Positions 1 through 6,536 of a DNA stretch of 12,170 bases are shown piece by piece; position 1 is the first letter of the stretch; each line of letters starts with the position of its first letter. The stretch spans positions 1 to 12,170 of the forward strand of contig JACMQD010000412.1 of NCBI GenBank assembly GCA_014377155.1, given 5' to 3'. The position numbers and the translations under genes are program-made. The notes beneath the pieces are model-generated. The model saw nothing but the letters and a program-made list of their open reading frames with translations, was not told where the DNA came from and did no database searches. This stretch comes from Herminiimonas sp. Lineage in GTDB: Bacteria; Pseudomonadota; Gammaproteobacteria; Burkholderiales; Burkholderiaceae.

Positions 1-268
1 ACAGTTCGATGATCGCCCCACCGACACCGAAACCGCGCGCCGCCTTGATCACCGCCATGCGGCCGATGTGGCCGTCAGGCAGCAGGCGTCCGGTACCCAC
101 CGCCTGCCCGGTTTCGTCGCAGGCCACCACATGCAGGCACATCGGATCGAGATCATCCCATTCCAGCTCGACCGGAATTTTTTGCTCGACCACGAACACA
201 TCGAAACGCACCGCACGAGCATCGACACGCTGGGTATCCCAGTTGCCACAAGTTAGCGATACCTTCAT
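1..268 (-). CDS. GNAT family N-acetyltransferase, N-terminal part (runs off the left edge)
   Basis: The reverse complement from the ATG at 268 reads 89 complete codons with no stop before the window edge, so the C-terminus is missing. The N-terminal half contains VFVVEQKIPVELEWDD (residues 24-39), a hallmark of the ElaA/YjcF-like branch of GNAT acetyltransferases. It also contains the acetyl-CoA pyrophosphate-binding motif R-G-F-G-V-G-G (78-84, R/Q-x-x-G-x-G) after the beta strand GRMAVIK. Such proteins transfer the acetyl group of acetyl-CoA to an amine; the acceptor here is unknown. The start codon overlaps the stop of the upstream thioesterase (ATGA, 265-268), which implies translational coupling and co-transcription. 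The family call is firm and the substrate is unassigned. Confidence 0.88.
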   Translation of the reverse strand, partial: MKVSLTCGNWDTQRVDARAVRFDVFVVEQKIPVELEWDDLDPMCLHVVACDETGQAVGTGRLLPDGHIGRMAVIKAARGFGVGGAIIEL

Positions 269-702
269 GCCGTCACCGGCACAAGCTTTTCGACTGCGGC
301 GATCGCGTCACGCCAGTCATCGGGAATCGGCACGCCTTTGCGTAGCGTCGTATCGGCGTACACGTAGATCAATTCGCCGGCGATCAAACGGGTGTCACCA
401 AGATAGATTTCGAGCACAAAACGCATCGACGTGCGGCCCAGCGAAGCGCAGCGGACACCGATGTCGATCATGTCGTCGAAACGGGCCGACCCTTCATATT
501 CGATGGTTGCCTTGCGCGCAAACATCTCACGTCCGTCGCGCGCCTGTTGCAGTACACCCGGCAAGCCCGTGGCCCGCCAGTACTCGGTAAACGCGACGTC
601 GAAATAAGTCAGGTAATGGCCGTTGAAAACGATGGCCTGCATGTCGACTTCGGCCCAGCGCACCCGAAGCGGATGGAAAAAGGAAAAATCTGACCGTGAC
701 AT
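265..702 (-). CDS. Acyl-CoA thioesterase, 4HBT/YbgC/FadM-like hotdog protein
   Basis: This 145-residue protein has a single 4-hydroxybenzoyl-CoA-thioesterase-type hotdog fold. The N-terminal signature is L-R-V-R-W-A-E-V-D-M-Q (12-22), with the predicted catalytic Asp at D20, followed by F-N-G-H-Y-L-T-Y-F (26-34) leading into the long helix. Family members hydrolyse acyl-CoA thioesters in the cytoplasm. The open frame extends upstream to 828, but the extra 42 residues resemble no thioesterase and 145 residues is the usual family length, so I chose the ATG at 702. The SD there is weak (CTGGAT). The stop overlaps the start of the GNAT gene by 4 bp, while 147 bp separate it from the hydrolase upstream, so it may have its own promoter. 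Substrate chain length cannot be read from the sequence. Confidence 0.88.
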   Translation of the reverse strand: MSRSDFSFFHPLRVRWAEVDMQAIVFNGHYLTYFDVAFTEYWRATGLPGVLQQARDGREMFARKATIEYEGSARFDDMIDIGVRCASLGRTSMRFVLEIYLGDTRLIAGELIYVYADTTLRKGVPIPDDWRDAIAAVEKLVPVTA

Positions 703-704
703 GA

Positions 705-759
705 ATCGATCCAGGTTAATTGACTTGGCGTGGATTATGCCGCATTCGGCCGGATCGAT
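705..759. repeat. 8-bp inverted repeat flanking the thioesterase leader
   Basis: ATCGATCC at 705-712 and GGATCGAT at 752-759 are perfect inverted copies separated by 39 bp. The copy nearer the gene sits in the translation initiation region, ending 3 bp before the start codon at 702. A transcript begun upstream of 759 (read-through from the hydrolase gene) could pair the two arms and mask initiation. A transcript starting at the candidate promoter at 734-762 would lack one arm. This is a possible structure, not demonstrated. Confidence 0.4.
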
Positions 760-762
760 CGA
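734..762 (-). promoter_or_regulatory. Candidate promoter for the thioesterase-GNAT pair
   Basis: On the minus strand a CATAAT -10 (739-734, 5 of 6 to consensus) is preceded at 17 bp by a poor -35, TCGATC (762-757). It would give a leader of roughly 25 nt before the ATG at 702. It lies in the 147-bp gap after the hydrolase gene, the widest gap in this part of the cluster. The call is by eye only. Confidence 0.3.
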
Positions 763-849
763 GAGGGGTTTACCCGATTGTAAGGAACACTCTAATTTTA
801 GCGGCACACGAACTACACGTGGACACAAGAATCCGCGCCCACGCGTTTA

Positions 850-1746
850 TCACTCTGCCAGGAACCCGCGGATCAGACGACTGACCCGTTCCGGCTGTTC
901 ATGCACGATCCAGTGCGTTCCTTCGGGGATGCGCTCGATGCGCAAGTCGTCGACTACTGCCTCGAGGCCGTCAAGCAAGGTTACCGGTAACGCGACATCA
1001 CGCTCACCCCAGATCACACGGGTCGGCACCCGCACCCGGAAGTTCTCCGGGTGCATCTGCAGGTTGAGCGGCCCCGGATGATCGTCGGTGGGCGGATGCA
1101 GCGGCGAGGCCCGATAATAATTGACGCCGCCTGTCAGTCCGCGCGACCAGCATTCGTGATACTTGTCGCGCACGCCATCCTTGAACCACGCTACATCCGA
1201 TGCCCCCAGCTTATTGAAGAAGCCGCCCAGCAGCGTAAAATCGTCTTTTGCCAGCGCCGTCTCCGAACCTTCCGCACGCAGCCAGTTCATGTAGTCACTG
1301 GACGCTTTTTGCGCCGGGTCATTGGCCAGCGCTTGCATGAACAAGTAGGGATGCGGCGCATTGATGATGATGAGCTTGTCGAGAATCTGCGGCATTGCAA
1401 TCGCCAGGTTCCACGCAATGGCGCCACCCCAGTCGTGCGCCACCAGCACGAATTTTTCGTAGCCAAGATGCGCCGCCAGCAGACGCAAATCGTCGACGAT
1501 GTGCCTGGCCTTGTAAGCCGACAAGTCGGTCGGCATGTCCGACAGGTTGAAGCCGCGCAAGTCCGGCGCGACGGCAAAATGGTCCTGACCGAATTCTCCT
1601 AACTGCGACTCCCATTCATACCAGAACTCGGGAAAGCCATGTACGAATAACATCAGAGGCTTGCCCCGCTGGCCAGCACTGGCGTAATGCAGGCGCGTGC
1701 CGTTCGACAGCGTGGCGTATTGTCCGGACTCGATTGCAGCAGTCAT
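850..1746 (-). CDS. Alpha/beta hydrolase, epoxide-hydrolase-like
   Basis: This 298-residue protein belongs to the alpha/beta-hydrolase fold, epoxide hydrolase/haloalkane dehalogenase branch. The oxyanion motif H-G-F-P-E is at 36-40. The nucleophile elbow H-D-W-G-G is at 104-108, with D105 as nucleophile. The acid is D250 in V-I-W-G-E-R-D, and the base is H278 in E-G-T-H-W. Tyrosines in G-V-N-Y-Y-R-A (207-213) match the lid tyrosine of epoxide hydrolases, and the elbow lacks the Arg residues expected of fluoroacetate dehalogenases. The predicted reaction is hydration of an epoxide to a diol in the cytoplasm. The start at 1746 is chosen over 1770 because GGAGAA lies about 7 bp upstream. It follows the SDR gene by 30 bp and so is probably in the GST-SDR operon. 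The substrate is unknown. Confidence 0.9.
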   Translation of the reverse strand: MTAAIESGQYATLSNGTRLHYASAGQRGKPLMLFVHGFPEFWYEWESQLGEFGQDHFAVAPDLRGFNLSDMPTDLSAYKARHIVDDLRLLAAHLGYEKFVLVAHDWGGAIAWNLAIAMPQILDKLIIINAPHPYLFMQALANDPAQKASSDYMNWLRAEGSETALAKDDFTLLGGFFNKLGASDVAWFKDGVRDKYHECWSRGLTGGVNYYRASPLHPPTDDHPGPLNLQMHPENFRVRVPTRVIWGERDVALPVTLLDGLEAVVDDLRIERIPEGTHWIVHEQPERVSRLIRGFLAE

Positions 1747-1776
1747 GATTTTTTCTCCATGTCGATACACCGGGGT

Positions 1777-2682
1777 TCAGGAGGCTTTCAGCTTTGCCTG
1801 CAGCATTTCGCGCACATGCGGCGCGGCAGCGTACGGGTCGCTCGGGTTGCGACGAAGGACGATGTCTTCCATGCGGGTCTGCACATTGCCTAGCGCGCCT
1901 GGATGCGAGAAGATATAAAACTGGTCATCGCGAATCGCATCGAAAGTCCATTCGGCGACCTGCGCTGCCGAGACCTTGCCGGACGTGACCGCTTTGTCGG
2001 ACATGGCTTGCGCTGCGCGCTGGCTGGCAGTAGCGGGCGCGTCGTTTTGCACGTCATCGGGACGATTGCGATGCGATTGATGAATGCCGGTGGCGACAAA
2101 GTACGGACATAGCACCGAGGCGCTGATCGGTGCTTCGACCAGTTTCAGATCCTGGTAGAGCGACTCCGACAGCGACACGACGGCATGTTTGGAGACATTG
2201 TAGACGCCCATGGTCGGTGCATTGAGCAAGCCGGCCATCGACGCGGTATTGACGATGTGGCCTTCGAAGCCCTGCTCTTTTTTCGCGCATTCGAGCATCA
2301 GTTGCGTGAAGATGCGCACGCCGTGGATCACGCCCCACAGGTTGACGCCCAGTACCCATTCCCAATCGGCCTGGGTACTTTCCCAGATCAGTCCGCCGGA
2401 GCCGACGCCGGCGTTGTTGAACACCAAATGCACGGCGCCGAATTTTGCCATCGTGGCATCGGCCAGGGCTTGCACGTCCTCGGCCTTGCGTACGTCGCAA
2501 TGCATCGCCAGTACTTGCGCGCCCTGCGCTTCGAGCTCTGCCTTGGCCTTGTCGAGCGCATCCTGCTGGACGTCAGCGAGTACAAGTTTCATACCGAGGC
2601 GGGCGCCGATGGTGGCGAATTCGCGACCGAAGCCGCTGCCGGCGCCGGTGATGACGGCGACTCTGTCCGTGAAGTTTTTCAT
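1777..2682 (-). CDS. Short-chain dehydrogenase/reductase, NAD-type
   Basis: This 301-residue classical SDR has the cofactor motif T-G-A-G-S-G-F-G (12-19), N-N-A-G (89-92), and the catalytic set N114, S148, Y161 and K165 (Y-N-V-S-K). An aspartate at the end of the second strand (L-A-D-V, D37) points to NAD(H) rather than NADP(H). It is about 50 residues longer than the usual 250, through a C-terminal tail (roughly 250-301) with an R-M-E-D-I motif. This long form is often annotated simply as an SDR oxidoreductase. It should oxidise or reduce an alcohol/ketone pair, possibly a 3-hydroxyacyl-CoA or a diol, but the substrate is not determinable. The start is supported by GGAGAC 5-6 bp upstream. 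It lies 19 bp after the GST-like gene and 30 bp before the hydrolase. Confidence 0.92.
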   Translation of the reverse strand: MKNFTDRVAVITGAGSGFGREFATIGARLGMKLVLADVQQDALDKAKAELEAQGAQVLAMHCDVRKAEDVQALADATMAKFGAVHLVFNNAGVGSGGLIWESTQADWEWVLGVNLWGVIHGVRIFTQLMLECAKKEQGFEGHIVNTASMAGLLNAPTMGVYNVSKHAVVSLSESLYQDLKLVEAPISASVLCPYFVATGIHQSHRNRPDDVQNDAPATASQRAAQAMSDKAVTSGKVSAAQVAEWTFDAIRDDQFYIFSHPGALGNVQTRMEDIVLRRNPSDPYAAAPHVREMLQAKLKAS

Positions 2683-2701
2683 GTTGTCTCCGTTTGTGTT
2701 G

Positions 2702-3631
2702 TTAGATTTTTTTCAGTTGAAAACCGATACGCGGGAAATGTACGACTACTTCGCCGGCACGTTCGTCGCTGCGACGCACCGCAAACTCGTTGGCGCTGGC
2801 GAGTACCAGTTCACCTTCGACCGGATCGAGTCCGTAATCGGTCGGCATGATGGCCACTCGATCGCCTTGTGCGACCCCGTGGGTATCCATGAAGGACGCG
2901 TCGCGGGTATCGGCCGCGGTCGATGATTTTGCAATCGCCAGCGCTTCTTCGCTGCTCAATTTTTCCATTTGTCCGTGACCGCCTGCGGCCAAACGGTCAG
3001 CCCACTCAAGGACTTTGGGTGCAGCATCGAGAATGCCGGCTACCGCCGTGGCGCGGCGCACGTACCAGATCGCGTGATATACGGAAAAGTCGGCGATGGT
3101 CGGAACTTGGCCGAGGAGATAGGGCTTGCCGTCGGCCAGCATTTCTTCGAAACGCGCAAGGTAAGCAGTCAACTGACCGGTCGCTTCCGGCACGGACATG
3201 CGCGGCGCGTTACCGCGTAAGATAGCGCGATCGGCGGAAAATGCCTTGACGTGTTCCGGTGGCAGGCTGCCGAACATGCTCTGGAGGCCGGCTGGCTGGA
3301 ACGAGTAGGCAATCGCGGTCCAGAACAGCGTTGTGTCGGCCCACTGCGCAACGGTCTTGGCAACGCCGGCAATGGCGACCGGATACAACGAGGGCGTCGG
3401 CGCGATGCGCTCGAGAACGTCGGCAATCAGCGCCGTGTCGCAATAGACGTCGGCGCCGATCTGCATCACCGGCGTACGCCGGTAACCACCGGTCAGCGGC
3501 GTCAGGTCGGGCTTGGGCATGATGACCGGGACGATGACGGATTTCCAAGCCAGTTTCTTGAAGCCGAAAATGAGGCGGACTTTTTCAGAAAACGGTGAAT
3601 TCGGGTAATGATGAAAAATGATGTCGGACAT
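2702..3631 (-). CDS. Glutathione S-transferase-like protein with C-terminal extension
   Basis: This 309-residue protein has a thioredoxin-fold N-terminal domain (about 1-80): Y-P-N-S-P-F-S-E-K-V-R at the first helix, the cis-proline segment R-R-T-P-V-M (51-56), and D-T-A-L-I (65-69), where GSTs bind the glutathione gamma-glutamyl group. The helical GST-C domain follows (about 90-215), with the N-capping T178-x-x-D181. The first-helix site has Ser residues (S12, S15) and no Cys, which suggests a serine-type GST rather than a Cys-dependent lyase. Residues about 240-309 lie beyond the normal GST end. They begin near D-T-H-G-V and look beta-rich (G-D-R-V-A-I-M, V-E-G-E-L-V-L-A, E-V-V-V-H-F), giving an additional small domain I cannot name. 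GGAGC precedes the start. It is the first gene of its unit, and glutathione conjugation or isomerisation in the cytoplasm is likely. Confidence 0.87.
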   Translation of the reverse strand: MSDIIFHHYPNSPFSEKVRLIFGFKKLAWKSVIVPVIMPKPDLTPLTGGYRRTPVMQIGADVYCDTALIADVLERIAPTPSLYPVAIAGVAKTVAQWADTTLFWTAIAYSFQPAGLQSMFGSLPPEHVKAFSADRAILRGNAPRMSVPEATGQLTAYLARFEEMLADGKPYLLGQVPTIADFSVYHAIWYVRRATAVAGILDAAPKVLEWADRLAAGGHGQMEKLSSEEALAIAKSSTAADTRDASFMDTHGVAQGDRVAIMPTDYGLDPVEGELVLASANEFAVRRSDERAGEVVVHFPRIGFQLKKI

Positions 3632-3697
3632 GGGCGCTCCAGATTGGTTTGATTGGATTAGTCGAATCGGTCGGGCAAATGACTGCTTGGCTCTTGT

Positions 3698-3726
3698 CCG
3701 CTGTTAGCAAAAACAGCTAACTGCGG
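3698..3726. promoter_or_regulatory. 29-bp near-perfect dyad upstream of the GST gene; candidate operator
   Basis: The arms are CCGC-T-GTTAGC (3698-3708) and GCTAAC-T-GCGG (3716-3726), around a 7-bp A-rich centre (3709-3715). They pair at 10 of 11 positions. The dyad lies 67 bp upstream of the GST start at 3631. It has no T-tract on either strand, so it is not a classic intrinsic terminator. The shape fits a site for a dimeric repressor such as a TetR-, MarR- or GntR-type protein, but no regulator gene is in the window. Operator function is inference. Confidence 0.5.
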
Positions 3727-3825
3727 CATGTCAGCCAACTATTTCATTCCGCCTCGAATACAGGGTCGGGATGGGAATACAGCGCACCAGACGTATTCAT
3801 GTCGGATCGGCCATTCCACTCCCAC

Positions 3826-3859
3826 CCATAGACCGCTCCCTTCCAGGTGCGGGCTATGG
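3826..3859. repeat. Imperfect hairpin (11-bp arms) downstream of the MDR gene
   Basis: CCATAG-A-CCGC (3826-3836) and GCGG-G-CTATGG (3849-3859) pair at 10 of 11 positions around a 12-nt loop. It begins 66 bp after the MDR stop codon on the minus strand. No U-tract follows in that direction, so it may be a 3'-end stabilising hairpin, part of a factor-dependent terminator, or a binding site. Confidence 0.4.
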
Positions 3860-3925
3860 TTCGCTAAATTTCAAGCGTTTCAGGTTTGCGCGACCGTGTA
3901 CCGACAAGACCGTTTGGCTAGTTAG

Positions 3926-4921
3926 TTAAACCAGCTTTACCAATTGTTTGCCAAAATTCCTGCCCTTCAACAATCCAATGAACGCCTCTGGCGCCGCCGG
4001 CAAACCCTGCGCAATCGACTCGCGGAATTTAATCTTGCCAGTCGCAACCAGCGTGCCCAGTTCCTTCAAACCCTGTGGCCACAGATCCGCATGTTCGGAC
4101 ACGATGAAGCCGCGCATGGTCAGCCGCATCGTCAGGAAAATCCGGGAATTCATGATCGGCATCGGCTCGCCGTCGTAGCCCGAAATCATGCCGCACATGG
4201 CGATACGTCCGAACGGGTTCATGCGCGCCAGCGTCGCCTCGAACACCGGGCCGCCGACATTCTCGAACACCGCGTCGACACCGTCTGGCGTCGCTGCTTT
4301 CAGGTCGGCCTCGAGGTTGCCGGCCTTGTAGTCGATGCAGGCATCGAAGCCCAGTTCATTCACGACATAAGCGCATTTCTCGGCGCCACCGGCAATGCCG
4401 ACCGCGCGGCAGCCGCGCAGTTTGGCAAGCTGGCCGACGACGCTGCCGACCGCGCCGCTTGCGGCGGAGACGACGATTGTTTCGCCTTCCTTCGGTTGCA
4501 TGATCTGTGTCAGGCCGTACCAGGCAGTCATGCCGGGCATGCCGACCGAACCAAGGTAGGCCGACAGCGGAATGTGAGTGGTGTCGACGCTGCGTAGCAA
4601 GACGCCGTCGGACACGCCCATCTCGGACCAGCCGAGCATACCGACCACTTTGTCGCCCGGCTTGAAGCGGGCATTCTTCGATTCGACCACTTCGCCGGCG
4701 GTACCGCCGATCATGACATCGCCGATCGGTTGCGGCGCGGCGTAACTCTTGGCGTCTTCCATGCGCATGCGCATGTATGGATCGAGCGACAGGTAGTGAT
4801 TGCGCACCAGTACTTCGCCGTCTTTCAGGGTAGGCACCTGCGCATGTTCAAGACGGAAATTGTCGGGTTTGACCTCGCCCTCGGGGCGGGAAGCGAGAAC
4901 GAGACGCTGATAAGTTGTCAT
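3926..4921 (-). CDS. NADP-dependent, zinc-free MDR oxidoreductase (CurA / prostaglandin reductase-like)
   Basis: This 331-residue medium-chain dehydrogenase/reductase has a GroES-like N-terminal half. Its Y-L-S-L-D-P-Y-M-R (43-51) is typical of leukotriene B4 12-hydroxydehydrogenase/CurA relatives. A Rossmann half follows, with A-A-S-G-A-V-G-S-V-V-G (153-163) and the preceding L-G-S-V-G-M-P-G-M-T-A-W-Y-G-L (123-137). The C-terminal R-N-F-G-K-Q-L-V-K-L is also characteristic. Zinc ligands are absent. Relatives reduce the C=C bond of alpha,beta-unsaturated ketones or aldehydes with NADPH. The frame runs upstream to 4975, but that overlaps the thioesterase gene. The ATG at 4921 gives a family-normal N-terminus and has AAGG just upstream. 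It lies 13 bp after the thioesterase and is the last gene of its operon. The physiological substrate is unknown. Confidence 0.92.
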   Translation of the reverse strand: MTTYQRLVLASRPEGEVKPDNFRLEHAQVPTLKDGEVLVRNHYLSLDPYMRMRMEDAKSYAAPQPIGDVMIGGTAGEVVESKNARFKPGDKVVGMLGWSEMGVSDGVLLRSVDTTHIPLSAYLGSVGMPGMTAWYGLTQIMQPKEGETIVVSAASGAVGSVVGQLAKLRGCRAVGIAGGAEKCAYVVNELGFDACIDYKAGNLEADLKAATPDGVDAVFENVGGPVFEATLARMNPFGRIAMCGMISGYDGEPMPIMNSRIFLTMRLTMRGFIVSEHADLWPQGLKELGTLVATGKIKFRESIAQGLPAAPEAFIGLLKGRNFGKQLVKLV

Positions 4922-4934
4922 GGGAGCCTTTGGG

Positions 4935-5381
4935 TTAATCGCTAATGTAGGTTTTGTCGAGCCGCGCGCCAGCACTGGCGCGGCGCAGATATTTGAAGGT
5001 ACCCATGGATTTGGCGGCGAGCTTGTCGCCGACCCACAGGTCGCCTTCGCAGAAGCACATCGTTGTCGAACGATGAAACGCGCGCCCCTTGGCGATGACG
5101 CGGTCGCCGGCCTGGCCGCCGGGTTGCATGAAGCTGGTTTTCATTTCGATCGTGACGCCGCCCTGTGCTTCCGGTTCGAGCGAACGCCCCGCCATCGCCA
5201 TGGCAACATCGAGCAGTGTCATGATGATGCCTCCATGGGTCACATGCCAGCTGTTCATGTGACGCGGCTCGAGATTGAGCGCGACCTGGGCCTGGCCGTC
5301 CTGCATGCCCAGGAACTCGACACCGAGGTCGTGCAGGAACGGAATATCGATCGGAAACGCTTGAGGTACGGAAGTATCCAT
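4935..5381 (-). CDS. PaaI-family hotdog thioesterase
   Basis: This 148-residue protein is a single hotdog domain of the PaaI/YdiI type. The signature V-T-H-G-G-I-I-M-T-L-L-D (47-58) includes the active-site H-G-G turn (49-51) and an acidic residue (D58) on the central helix, followed by V-T-I-E-M-K-T-S-F on the next strand. Such enzymes hydrolyse acyl-CoAs, including aryl-acetyl, hydroxybenzoyl and 3-hydroxyacyl types, and often release CoA from dead-end intermediates. The length is normal and the domain is complete. It starts 8 bp after the SDR stop with only a weak SD, so translation is probably coupled to the SDR. The MDR gene follows after 13 bp. It is unrelated at motif level to the 4HBT-type thioesterase at 265-702. 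Confidence 0.9.
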   Translation of the reverse strand: MDTSVPQAFPIDIPFLHDLGVEFLGMQDGQAQVALNLEPRHMNSWHVTHGGIIMTLLDVAMAMAGRSLEPEAQGGVTIEMKTSFMQPGGQAGDRVIAKGRAFHRSTTMCFCEGDLWVGDKLAAKSMGTFKYLRRASAGARLDKTYISD

Positions 5382-5389
5382 TGAGATGC

Positions 5390-6172
5390 TCAGACTGCGG
5401 ATACGCCGCCGTCGACCGCCAGGATCTGGCCGGTAATGTGCTTGCCAGCGTCGGATGCGAACAGCAAGGCCGCGCCTTTCAAGTCTTCGTCATCACCGAT
5501 GCGCAACAGCGGCGCGTGCTGCGCCAGGTCTTCCGCGCCGAACTTCTCCAGCACGCCCTTGGTCATCTTCGATGGGAAGAAGCCCGGTGCCAATGCATTG
5601 ACGGTGATGCCGTAACGGCCCCATTCTCCTGCCAGAGTGCGGGTGAAATTGACTACCGCACCTTTCGACGTGTTGTAGGCGATCGTCTGCATTGAATTCG
5701 GGCCGTTGCCAGCGAGGCCCGCGATCGAGGCGACGTTGACGATGCGCCCATAACGGCGCGGAATCATCGACTGCTTGCCGACTGCCTGCGACAGCATGAA
5801 AATACTGCGGATATTAAGGTTCATGACCTTGTCCCATGCCTCGATCGGATGGTCTTCGGCGGGTGCGCCCCATGTTGCGCCGGCATTGTTGACCAGGATG
5901 TCGATATGATTCAGCCGCTTGATCGCCTCGGCCACCAATGGGCCGACGCTGGATTCCTGTGAAAGGTCGGCGGCAATGGCGCTGGCGTGGATGCCGCGCT
6001 CCTTCAGATGCGCCACCGCTTCGTCGAGGTCGGATTGCTTGCGCGACGAAAGGACAATCTTGGCGCCCTGCTCGCCCAGCGCTTCGGCGATTTGCAAGCC
6101 GAGGCCGCGCGAACCGCCGGTGATCAATGCGGTCTTGCCGGTCAGATCGAAAAGTTCTTGTGTAGTACGCAT
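5390..6172 (-). CDS. SDR-family oxidoreductase, FabG-like, NADP-type
   Basis: This 260-residue classical SDR has T-G-G-S-R-G-L-G (18-25), N-N-A-G (95-98), and the catalytic N120, S149, Y166 and K170 (Y-N-T-S-K). The C-terminal I-L-A-V-D-G-G is typical of FabG/3-oxoacyl reductases. R22 in the glycine motif and R44 after the second strand favour NADP(H). In a cluster with an acyl-CoA dehydrogenase and a thiolase it could act on a 3-hydroxyacyl-CoA/3-oxoacyl-CoA pair, the step otherwise missing; this is inferred from context. The start is set by AGGAGA, with about 5 bp spacing. It sits between the Dabb gene (39 bp upstream) and the PaaI thioesterase (8 bp downstream). Confidence 0.93.
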   Translation of the reverse strand: MRTTQELFDLTGKTALITGGSRGLGLQIAEALGEQGAKIVLSSRKQSDLDEAVAHLKERGIHASAIAADLSQESSVGPLVAEAIKRLNHIDILVNNAGATWGAPAEDHPIEAWDKVMNLNIRSIFMLSQAVGKQSMIPRRYGRIVNVASIAGLAGNGPNSMQTIAYNTSKGAVVNFTRTLAGEWGRYGITVNALAPGFFPSKMTKGVLEKFGAEDLAQHAPLLRIGDDEDLKGAALLFASDAGKHITGQILAVDGGVSAV

Positions 6173-6211
6173 GGTGTCTCCTGTGCTGGTTATTGTTTTA
6201 GTCTGTTTTAG

Positions 6212-6514
6212 TCAAATTTCATAATCCATGCATTGGCGCGCTTCACGTACTGCGCCGATGAATGGTTTGATGGCGACGTGCGCTGGATGCATTTGATAGG
6301 CGTCGAGCGCCGTTTTCGATTCGAATTCGACATACAGCACCACGTCGTAGGTGGCTTCAAGTCCGTCCTGCGCGATGGCCGATTCGAATTTGACAATACC
6401 GGGAACAATTCCGGCACAGCTGTCGAGCAATTCTTTCATCCTGATCGCATTGGCGGCCTTGCCGTTACCTTCTGCATGGTCCTTCAGCTTCCACATGACG
6501 ATGTGCCTGAGCAT
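6212..6514 (-). CDS. Dabb (stress-responsive A/B barrel) family protein
   Basis: This 100-residue protein is a single ferredoxin-like Dabb domain. It has the opening M-L-R-H-I-V-M-W-K-L, the mid-strand Y-D-V-V-L-Y-V-E-F, and the D-A-Y-Q-M-H-P-A-H segment before the last helix. These are the usual family landmarks, and the length is normal. Dabb proteins form dimeric barrels. Some are enzymes (olivetolic acid cyclase and related polyketide or aromatic cyclases), while many have no known activity. The start at 6514 is the family-typical M-L-R-H; the same frame is open further upstream, but that part is an out-of-frame overlap with the dehydrogenase gene. It lies 22 bp after the dehydrogenase and 39 bp before the SDR, so it is firmly inside the operon. 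An unknown role in handling acyl-CoA or a reactive intermediate is plausible. Confidence 0.9.
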   Translation of the reverse strand: MLRHIVMWKLKDHAEGNGKAANAIRMKELLDSCAGIVPGIVKFESAIAQDGLEATYDVVLYVEFESKTALDAYQMHPAHVAIKPFIGAVREARQCMDYEI

Positions 6515-6536
6515 GGCGTTCTTTCGTTGGGGAAAG

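Larger units (their letters stand above)
3632..3925. other. Gene-free spacer between the two minus-strand units
   Basis: No coding frame here has a credible start or protein character. The only sizeable frame (3728-3925, plus strand, 65 codons) has no SD and an unstructured product. The spacer holds two strong dyads, at 3698-3726 and 3826-3859, listed separately. I see no T-tract terminator and no convincing -10/-35 pair. It presumably contains the end of the MDR transcript and the control region of the GST unit. Confidence 0.6.

Noticed and set aside
703..828. N-terminal extension of the 4HBT-type thioesterase to 828
   Set aside because: The extra 42 residues have no thioesterase character, and the ATG at 702 gives the normal family length.
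3728..3925. 65-codon plus-strand frame in the spacer
   Set aside because: It has no SD and no domain, and it spans the 3826-3859 dyad, so it is more likely non-coding.
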